Of a stretch of DNA of 64,000 nucleotides, positions 58,539 through 64,000 are shown piece by piece. The translations under genes were made by a program, and so were the position numbers. The notes under the pieces are model-generated. The model was not told where the DNA came from. It was given only the letters and a program-made list of their open reading frames with translations, and ran no database searches. The stretch comes from Paenibacillus pasadenensis DSM 19293 (GTDB lineage: Bacteria; Bacillota; Bacilli; Paenibacillales; Paenibacillaceae), in the NCBI RefSeq assembly GCF_000422485.1, contig NZ_AULW01000036.1, forward strand, positions 1-64,000, in the 5' to 3' direction. How positions within the stretch are numbered: position 1 is the first letter of the stretch; each line of letters begins with the position of its first letter.

Positions 58539-60164
58539 ATGTCTATGATTGAATCGCGCAATTCGGCGCCGAAACCGTATGACGGGTGGTCGCTGCGGGA
58601 AAAGGCGGCCCAGCTGTTCGTCTTCGGCTTCCACGGCAAGCAGCCGTCGGACGATATTCTCGGCATCATCGAGCGGCACGGCGTCGGCGGCGTCATCTAC
58701 TTCACGCGCAACATCGACGACGCCCGCCAGGTGCACGAGCTGTCCTCGCAGCTGCACCGGGCCGCCTCGGAGGCGGGACGTCCGCCGCTGCTCGTGAGCA
58801 TCGACCAGGAGGGCGGCATGGTGGCGCGCATCGTCGACGGCGTGACGCTCATGCCGGGCAACATGGCGCTCGGCGCCGCGGCATCCCGCGAAGGCGCCTA
58901 CGAGACGGCGCGCATCTGCGGCGAGGAGCTGCGCCTGCTCGGCGTCAACCTCAACTTCGCGCCCTGCATCGACGTCAACAACAATCCCGACAATCCGGTC
59001 ATCAACGTCCGCTCCTACGGCGATCGTCCGGAGCTCGTGTCCGAGCTCGGCTCGGCGGCTGTGGAGGGCTTCCAGTCGGCCGGAGTGGCCGCCACGGTCA
59101 AGCACTTCCCGGGCCACGGCGATACGAGCGTCGACTCGCATCACGCGCTGCCGGTCGTCGCGCATGACCGCCAGCGGCTCGAGGAGATCGAGCTGCCGCC
59201 GTTCCGCGCCGCCATCGCGGCCGGCGCCGACGTCATCATGACCGCGCATGTCTGCCTGCCCGCGCTCGACCCGAGCGGCGTGCCGTCCACGCTGTCGCAG
59301 CCGGTGCTGACCGGCCTGCTGCGCGGCGAGCTCGGCTACGATCGCGTCATCGTCACCGACTGCCTGGAGATGGACGCGATCGACAAGACGTACGGGCCTG
59401 GCGAAGGCTCCGTGCGCGCGATCGAGGCGGGAGCCGACCTCGTGCTCATCAGCCATACGATCGGCAAGCAGCTCGCCGGAATCGACGCCGTCGTGCAGGC
59501 CGTCGAGGAAGGCCGCTTGTCCGAGGAGCGGCTGGAGAAGTCGCTCGACCGCATCCTTTCCTTGAAAGAGAAGCTCGGTGCCGGCGAGCCCCTCGCCTCC
59601 TGGGAAGAGAGCGCGCCGCGCATCGGCACGGCGGACAACCGGGCCGTCGCCGAGCGCTGGAGCGAGGCGTCCGTGACGCTCGTCAAAAACGAGGGCGGCC
59701 TGCTGCCGCTGCCGGCCGAGGGACGCACGCTCGTGCTGTGGCCGGAGATCAAGGCCGTCTCGGTCGCCGACGAGATGCTGTCGGGCGACGGCACGCTCGG
59801 CAGCTGGCTAACCAAGCTGCTGCCGAACGTCGAGGAGCGCCGCCACGATGACCCGCAGGCTCTCGACGGGCTGGAGGCGTTCGACCGCATCGTGTTCGTC
59901 AGCTACGACGCCTCCAAGCATCCGCAGGAGCTTGAGCTGGCGGAGCGGCTGCTGGCGGCGGCGAGCGACCGTACGGTCGCCGTTTCGGTCCGCAATCCGC
60001 TGGACCTGGGCCGGTTCCCGTCGGTGCAGGCGTTCCTCGCCGTGTACGAGTGCCGCCCGCTGGCGCTGCGGTCGGCGGCCAAGGCGCTGGCCGGCGAGCT
60101 TACGCCGTCGGGCAAGCTGCCGATGGCTCTGAGCAAGGCGTATCCGTTCGGATTCGGGCTGTAG
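58539..60164 (+). CDS. nagZ: GH3 beta-N-acetylhexosaminidase (NagZ-like)
   Basis: A 541-residue GH3 enzyme of the NagZ group. It lacks a signal peptide. KHFPGHGDT (residues 188-196, with the DxxDSHHALP loop after it) provides the His/Asp acid-base of the NagZ type and VTDCLEMDAI the nucleophile Asp274; earlier motifs are SIDQEGG and NFAPCIDVNNN. A C-terminal region (about 370-541) resembles the second domain of two-domain Bacillus NagZ. It releases GlcNAc from cell-wall fragments or chito-oligosaccharides, in the cytoplasm. With the chitinase and NgcE-like importer it could finish chitin breakdown. It lies 103 bases after sensor set 3 and probably is under its control. The ribosome binding site is AGAGGGGTAGG. 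Confidence 0.93.
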   Translation: MSMIESRNSAPKPYDGWSLREKAAQLFVFGFHGKQPSDDILGIIERHGVGGVIYFTRNIDDARQVHELSSQLHRAASEAGRPPLLVSIDQEGGMVARIVDGVTLMPGNMALGAAASREGAYETARICGEELRLLGVNLNFAPCIDVNNNPDNPVINVRSYGDRPELVSELGSAAVEGFQSAGVAATVKHFPGHGDTSVDSHHALPVVAHDRQRLEEIELPPFRAAIAAGADVIMTAHVCLPALDPSGVPSTLSQPVLTGLLRGELGYDRVIVTDCLEMDAIDKTYGPGEGSVRAIEAGADLVLISHTIGKQLAGIDAVVQAVEEGRLSEERLEKSLDRILSLKEKLGAGEPLASWEESAPRIGTADNRAVAERWSEASVTLVKNEGGLLPLPAEGRTLVLWPEIKAVSVADEMLSGDGTLGSWLTKLLPNVEERRHDDPQALDGLEAFDRIVFVSYDASKHPQELELAERLLAAASDRTVAVSVRNPLDLGRFPSVQAFLAVYECRPLALRSAAKALAGELTPSGKLPMALSKAYPFGFGL

Positions 60165-60183
60165 GCCGGAATTGAATTGTGTA

Positions 60184-60213
60184 AAAGTCCTTCCTTCGGG
60201 AGGGACTTTTTTA
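60184..60213 (+). terminator. Terminator of the GH3 gene
   Basis: AAGTCC.TCC and GGA.GGACTT pair around TTCG, followed by TTTTTT. Confidence 0.88.
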
Positions 60214-60310
60214 TTGGACGAACAGGCCGCTGCGCAGGCCGAGCCGACTGGGACGAGAAGCCCGCTGCGCGAGCCGAGCCTTTCTCCGATTCCACTGGAA
60301 GCCGGATGGC

Positions 60311-60398
60311 TTGATCCCCTGACCTCCTATGCGGAGGCCATCCGTCTTCCAAGAGGACCGCTGCCGCTTCTCCGAAAGGCATCGTCTCGCTTCGCTCC
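60311..60398 (+). repeat. Left flanking copy of an imperfect inverted repeat pair
   Basis: This 88-base sequence runs from TTGATCCC to CGCTTCGCTCC and includes TCCAAGAGGACCGCTGCC. Its close relative lies in inverse orientation at 61120-61205. The two bracket the palindrome array. Between 60214 and 60310 I see only filler with a partly duplicated phrase (CGCTGCGC.GGCCGAGCC). Confidence 0.65.
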
Positions 60399-60517
60399 CT
60401 TCGTCCCGCCGCCCGCCTCCACCCCCTTTTTATAGGGGGTGGACCGTCTCCCGCATACCTGGGAGACGGCAGTCCTAACTGCGCCCAGCGCTTGGCCACG
60501 CCATGAGGGCGGGCCAG

Positions 60518-61013
60518 TAAGTCGAAAAAATCGAGTTAATAGGCGCTTGCAGGGGCGGAGTCGAGGCAGTAAGTCGAAAAAATCGAGTTAGGTGGAAGGC
60601 GATCGGGGAAGGTCGGGCTGAGTTACGCGGAAAAACCGAGTAACTCGGGCATGCAGCGAGAGAAACGGGTGGAGTTGCGCGGAAAAACCGAGTAACTCGG
60701 GCACGCAGAAGGAAAAATGGCGGAGTTACGCGGAAAAACCGAGTAACTGGGGTGTGCAGCGAGAGAAACGGCGGAGTTACGCGGAAAAACCGAGTAACTC
60801 GGGTGTGCAGCGAGAGAAACGGCGGAATTACGCGGAAAAACCGAGTAACTCGGGTGTGCAGCGAGAGAAACGGCGGAATTACGCGGAAAAACCGAGTAAC
60901 TCGGGTGTGCAGCGAGAGAAACGGCGGAATTACGCGGAAAAACCGAGTAACTCGGGTACGCAGCGGGAGAAACGGCGGAGTTACGCGGAAAAACCGAGTA
61001 ACTCGGGTACGTA
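60518..61013. repeat. Ten-unit array of stem-loops at a 51-53 bp period
   Basis: Two units (60518-60538, 60570-60590) read TAAGTCGA-AAAAA-TCGAGTTA. Eight follow from 60620 with GAGTTACGCGG-AAAAA-CCGAGTAACTC and then a conserved 24-base spacer (GGGTGTGCAGCGAGAGAAAC type). Unit centres are 52, 53, 52 and then 51 bases apart. All have stems closed by an A5-6 loop with at most one or two mismatches. Because 51 is 17 codons, the array makes repeated open frames in several frames on both strands; these are not genes. Confidence 0.92.
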
Positions 61014-61119
61014 GTCAATCGGAGGATTGGGGAGCCATTGGTCAGCGGAGCGTCTTGTATGAGAGAGTCCATTTTTAGGAGCGGAGCCTTCCCGCGAAGC
61101 GGTGCATGATCAAGGACCA

Positions 61120-61205
61120 GGAGCGAAGCGGGCGGGGAGCTCGTGAAGAAGCGGCAGCGGTTCCCTTGGAGGCCGGATTCCACCCCTGCTGGGGAATGGG
61201 ATCAA
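61120..61205 (-). repeat. Right flanking copy of the imperfect inverted repeat pair
   Basis: Read on the minus strand it begins TTTGATCCC and ends CGCTTCGCTCC, with TCCAAGGGAACCGCTGCC in the middle, paralleling 60311-60398. Length differs by two bases. Confidence 0.65.
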
Positions 61206-61246
61206 AGGAATCTGGGCTCCAGGGAGATCGGAACGAGCCCCCGTCC

Positions 61247-61485
61247 CGCGAAGCGGTACGGTCCTGCCCTCCATTTCCGCGGAGCGATGCGGTCCTGCCC
61301 TCCAAATCCGCGAAGCGGCACGGTCCTGCCCTCCAAATCCACGAAGCGGCACGGTCCTGCCATCCATTTCCGCGAAGCGATACGCTCCTCCCGCTCTGCC
61401 TCCCCGCGAAGCGATACGCTCCTCCCGCTCTGCCTCCCCGCGAAGCGATACGGTCCTCCGCTCCGCCTCCCGAGAAGCGATGCAA
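61247..61485. repeat. 31-34 bp tandem repeat, eight copies
   Basis: CGCGAAGCGRYACGGTCCT-type units start at 61247, 61278, 61309, 61340, 61371, 61405, 61439 and 61471. The first four steps are 31 bases, then 34, 34 and 32. The last copy is degenerate. It is GC-rich and probably non-coding; it precedes the phoR promoter. Confidence 0.85.
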
Positions 61486-61514
61486 TCTCGGCTGCATTTC
61501 CGGCCGTATGAAAT

Positions 61515-61531
61515 TTTACACAAAGTTTACA
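61515..61531 (+). promoter_or_regulatory. Pho box before phoR
   Basis: Two copies of TTTACA (61515-61520 and 61526-61531) are separated by 5 bases, giving the 11-bp period of PhoP direct repeats (TTAACA-like with about 5 bases between). They sit about 80 bases upstream of the phoR start. This suggests PhoP autoregulation. Confidence 0.7.
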
Positions 61532-61607
61532 ATACTGCTATGGCGCCTTTGACTCGCGGGAGGTACGATAAATGGACGAATTCAGATGACAGCGGGGAGA
61601 TTTTGGC

Positions 61608-63398
61608 ATGAAGCGTTTTCGGGTCCGCCTCACGTGGATCATGATCGTCATGATCGGGCTGTCGGTCACGGCAGCCGGCTTGTTGATGGGCAAGACCTAT
61701 AAGGACAACCATATCTCCGCCCTCGAGGAAAGCATGCTCCGCGAGATGAAGGTGATCAACGCCCACCTCGACTGGAGCCTCGCGGACAAGCCGGACGAGG
61801 GGCAGGCGTATTTCAGACAGCGGGCATTGGATTTCAAGGAGCTGACCGGCGCGCGCGTGACGTTCATCCGCAAGGACGGCAAGGTGCTCGGCGACTCCGA
61901 CTCCGATCCGAACGCCATGGACAACCACAGCGGGCGCAAGGAGGTGCTCGAGGCGGAAGCCGAGGGCTCCGGCCGGGCGATCCGCCACAGCGATACGGTT
62001 CGGCAGAACATGCTCTACGTCGCCGTCGCCGCCGATCCCGAGCAGCTGCCGTCCGACCTGATCCGGCTGTCCTACAGCCTCGCATCGGTGGAGAGCAGCG
62101 TGAACAAGCTATGGACGGTGCTTATCGGCGGCCTGATCCTGCTCTTCCTGCTGTCGGCGGCCGTCAGCTACCGGGTCGCGCTCGGCCTGACGCGGCCGCT
62201 CGAGCAGATCACCGGCGCCGCGCGCCGCATCAAGGCGATGGACTACTCGGTTCGGGTCGACATCCGCAGCAAGGACGAGATCGGCGAGCTCGGCACGGCG
62301 ATAAACGCGATGGCCGAAGGGCTGCAGGTGCAGATGAACCGCATCCAGGAGAACGAGACGCAGCTGTACAGCGTCCTCGACAACATGACGAGCGGCATCG
62401 TCATGATCCATCCCGACGGCCGCATGGTGCTGCTGAACCGCCGTGCGGAGGAGGTGCTCGGCTTCGAGCATCGCGAGATGGTCGGCAAGCACTACAGCGA
62501 GGTCAAGCAGCAGTACGAGCTGTCGCAGTTCATCCAGCAGGGCATCGACAACCAGGAGCCGATGCACGACGAGATCACGTTTTATTTCCCGGAGGAAAGG
62601 CTGCTGGAGCTCAACCTCGTCCCCGTGTACGCGAGCGACGACCGCTACGGCGGAGCGCTGCTCGTGCTGCATGACGTATCGGCGATCCGCCGCCTTGAGC
62701 GGATGCGCAGCGAGTTCGTCGCCAACGTCTCGCATGAGCTGAAGACGCCGGTGACGGCGATCAAGGGCTTCGCCGAGACGCTGCTCGGCGGCGCGGTGCA
62801 CGATCCGGTCATGTCGCAGCAGTTCATGCAGATCATCTACGACGAGAGCGAGCGGCTCAACCGGCTCATCGGCGACATCCTCGAGCTGTCCAAGGTAGAG
62901 TCGAGGCGAGTGCCGCTGCAGCTGTCGCCGGTCGACCTGACCGCGTTCCTGCGCCGCTCGATCGAGGTCATGGAGCCGGAGGCCGCCAAAAAAAGGATCG
63001 CGCTGGAATCGTCGATCGCGGATGGCATTTTCCTGGAGGCGGACGAGGACCGGCTGCGCCAGATCATCATCAACCTGCTGCAGAACGGCATCAACTATAC
63101 GACCGAAGGCGGCCATGTCACGCTTTCCGCATCGCTCGCGACTCGCGACGACGGCGTGGAGGCCGTGCGCATCCGCATCAGCGACACGGGCATCGGCATT
63201 CCGAAAAAAGATCTTCCGCGCATTTTCGAGCGGTTTTACCGGGTGGACAAGGCCCGCTCGCGCGTCAGCGGGGGCACCGGCCTCGGCCTGTCGATTGTGA
63301 AGCATCTCGTGGAGCTGCACAAGGGCATGATCACGGTCGACAGCACGGTCGGCATCGGCACGGCGTTCACCCTGGAGCTGCCGGTCATTCAGCCATAG
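61608..63398 (+). CDS. phoR: PhoR-like phosphate-regulon sensor histidine kinase
   Basis: A 596-residue membrane kinase. Helix one (about 8-28) is followed by an extracellular sensor of about 130 residues, helix two (about 165-188, ending VALGLTRPLEQI), HAMP (DEIGELGTAINAM), a PAS domain (about 255-360, with SVLDNMTSGIVMIHPDG), and the kinase core: EFVANVSHELKTPVTAIKGF (His376), QIIINLLQNGINYT, DTGIGIPKKD and GTGLGLSIVKH. This is the PhoR/PnpS arrangement. A PhoP regulator gene follows after 106 bases, the reverse of the Bacillus phoP-phoR order. ATG 61608 has GGGGAG 9 bases upstream. A Pho box precedes it. Confidence 0.9.
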   Translation: MKRFRVRLTWIMIVMIGLSVTAAGLLMGKTYKDNHISALEESMLREMKVINAHLDWSLADKPDEGQAYFRQRALDFKELTGARVTFIRKDGKVLGDSDSDPNAMDNHSGRKEVLEAEAEGSGRAIRHSDTVRQNMLYVAVAADPEQLPSDLIRLSYSLASVESSVNKLWTVLIGGLILLFLLSAAVSYRVALGLTRPLEQITGAARRIKAMDYSVRVDIRSKDEIGELGTAINAMAEGLQVQMNRIQENETQLYSVLDNMTSGIVMIHPDGRMVLLNRRAEEVLGFEHREMVGKHYSEVKQQYELSQFIQQGIDNQEPMHDEITFYFPEERLLELNLVPVYASDDRYGGALLVLHDVSAIRRLERMRSEFVANVSHELKTPVTAIKGFAETLLGGAVHDPVMSQQFMQIIYDESERLNRLIGDILELSKVESRRVPLQLSPVDLTAFLRRSIEVMEPEAAKKRIALESSIADGIFLEADEDRLRQIIINLLQNGINYTTEGGHVTLSASLATRDDGVEAVRIRISDTGIGIPKKDLPRIFERFYRVDKARSRVSGGTGLGLSIVKHLVELHKGMITVDSTVGIGTAFTLELPVIQP

Positions 63399-63440
63399 GG
63401 GGAAAAATGATCTTTTTGCCTCGCCGCAGGGCTTGTCATG

Positions 63441-63457
63441 TTAAGATAGAGATAACA
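63441..63457 (+). promoter_or_regulatory. Pho-box-like direct repeat before phoP
   Basis: TTAAGA (63441-63446) and ATAACA (63452-63457) each match TTAACA at 5 of 6 positions, with a 5-base gap as in the phoR site. It lies between phoR and phoP, suggesting phoP has its own phosphate-controlled promoter. Confidence 0.45.
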
Positions 63458-63504
63458 ATACCGAGAACGGGCATCCGTTCCGGACGGCTGGAGGTTTGAC
63501 GATC

Positions 63505-64000
63505 ATGTCGCACAAAGTGCTTGTCATCGAGGATGAGCCCACTCTTTCGAGGCTGCTCTCGTACAACTTGACGCAAGAAGGCTACGACGTGACGGTCTGC
63601 GATCATGGAGGAGAAGGGCTGCAGGCGGCGATTCAGCGCAGCTTCGACCTGATCATGCTCGACATCATGCTGCCGGGGATGAACGGCTTCGAGGTGCTGG
63701 GCAAGCTGAGGCAGAGCGGGATCAAGACGCCGGTCATCATCCTGACGGCGCGCACGGCGGAGGAGGAGGTCGTCCAGGGCCTCAAGCATGGAGCCGACGA
63801 CTACATCACCAAGCCGTTCGGCGTCGCCGAGCTGCTGGCCCGCGTCTCGGCGGTGCTGAGGCGCTCCGGCCATGCGGTGGCCGATACGGCGCAGCCGCAG
63901 GACAAGGTCATCCGAGCCGGAGACCTCGCGATCTATCCCGAGCGCTACGAGGTCATCCTGGCCGGGGAGCAGGTGCCGCTGCGGCCCAAGGAGTTCGAGG
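63505..64000 (+). CDS. phoP: PhoP-like response regulator, OmpR family (partial, cut by the window end)
   Basis: The first 165 residues are present. The receiver domain has KVLVIEDEPTLSRLLSYNL, MLDIMLPGMNGFEV (Asp53), ILTARTAEEE and GADDYITKPF. The linker ends in GDLAIYPERYEVIL followed by VPLRPKEFE, the start of the winged-helix domain; these resemble Bacillus PhoP. GGAGG lies 10 bases before ATG 63505. It should be phosphorylated by the upstream kinase and bind Pho boxes. The DNA-binding half is beyond the window. Confidence 0.9.
   Translation, partial: MSHKVLVIEDEPTLSRLLSYNLTQEGYDVTVCDHGGEGLQAAIQRSFDLIMLDIMLPGMNGFEVLGKLRQSGIKTPVIILTARTAEEEVVQGLKHGADDYITKPFGVAELLARVSAVLRRSGHAVADTAQPQDKVIRAGDLAIYPERYEVILAGEQVPLRPKEFE

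Noticed and set aside
60623-61183. Open frames on both strands encoding 17-residue repeats
   Set aside because: The 51-bp DNA repeat equals 17 codons, so any frame without a stop in one unit stays open. There is no ribosome binding site and the DNA keeps its stem-loops rather than a protein pattern.
1-64000. tRNA, rRNA, complete insertion sequence or prophage genes
   Set aside because: No transposase, integrase, phage structural gene or recognisable RNA gene was seen by reading.

Overview
The window looks like chromosome from a high-GC endospore former of the Paenibacillaceae (Paenibacillus or a close relative). Several things point there. There is a GerE sporulation regulator of exactly the Bacillus length, a YhcN/YlaJ-type spore lipoprotein, and two very large secreted enzymes that end in three SLH (cell-surface anchoring) domains. 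There are three separate sets of YesM-type sensor kinase, YesN/AraC-type response regulator and sugar-binding protein, a FapR-like operator before fabH, and a PhoR/PhoP pair at the right edge. No rRNA, tRNA, prophage, complete insertion sequence or CRISPR array was seen.

Layout. 0-5.6 kb: end of a nucleotide-sugar/glycan locus (UDP-GlcNAc 2-epimerase, 4,6-dehydratase, RmlD-like reductase, then an RMD-like epimerase/reductase carrying a repeat-encoded Asp/Ala insert). 5.7-12.6 kb: TerC-like membrane protein, a first sensor kinase/regulator/binding-protein set without a permease, and an AI-2E-family permease. 12.9-15.9 kb: SLH-anchored GH18 chitinase. 16.2-20.0 kb: a 1286-residue protein joining two GT-C glycosyltransferase halves. 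20.1-24.1 kb: EamA exporter, tandem repeats, AraC/GyrI regulator, DinB and PhzF proteins. 24.3-30.9 kb: a 2213-residue SLH-anchored enzyme with a GH87-like catalytic triad, behind a cre-like site. 31-35 kb: DUF2164, GT2, FabH, a lacZ remnant and a spore lipoprotein. 35.1-44.4 kb: regulator, kinase, two binding proteins, then an NgcEFG-like ABC transporter. 44.5-47.3 kb: a lower-GC island with relics (RCC1 fragment, lone MNT nucleotidyltransferase with a truncated HEPN partner, one unrecognised protein). 47.4-53.5 kb: gerE, a TPR protein, and a SWIM/SNF2 pair like YwqB/YwqA. 53.6-60.2 kb: binding protein, kinase, regulator and GH3 N-acetylglucosaminidase. 60.2-61.5 kb: non-coding repeats. 61.6-64 kb: phoR and the start of phoP.

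How the genes fit together. The dominant theme is sensing, degrading and importing polysaccharide, probably including chitin or amino-sugar glycans: chitinase, GH87-like glucanase, GH3 hexosaminidase, an NgcE-like importer and three surface sensing systems. A second theme is making surface glycans.

The most unusual signal is non-coding. Arrays at 3.4, 21.3 and 60.5 kb have unrelated sequences but share one design: a short stem with a 4-7 nt A- or T-rich loop, repeated every 51-53 bp, about five helical turns. A 23-bp semi-palindrome at 44.8 kb shows similar spacing. The 60.5-kb array is flanked by inverted copies of an 86-88 bp sequence, which suggests a discrete repeat element.
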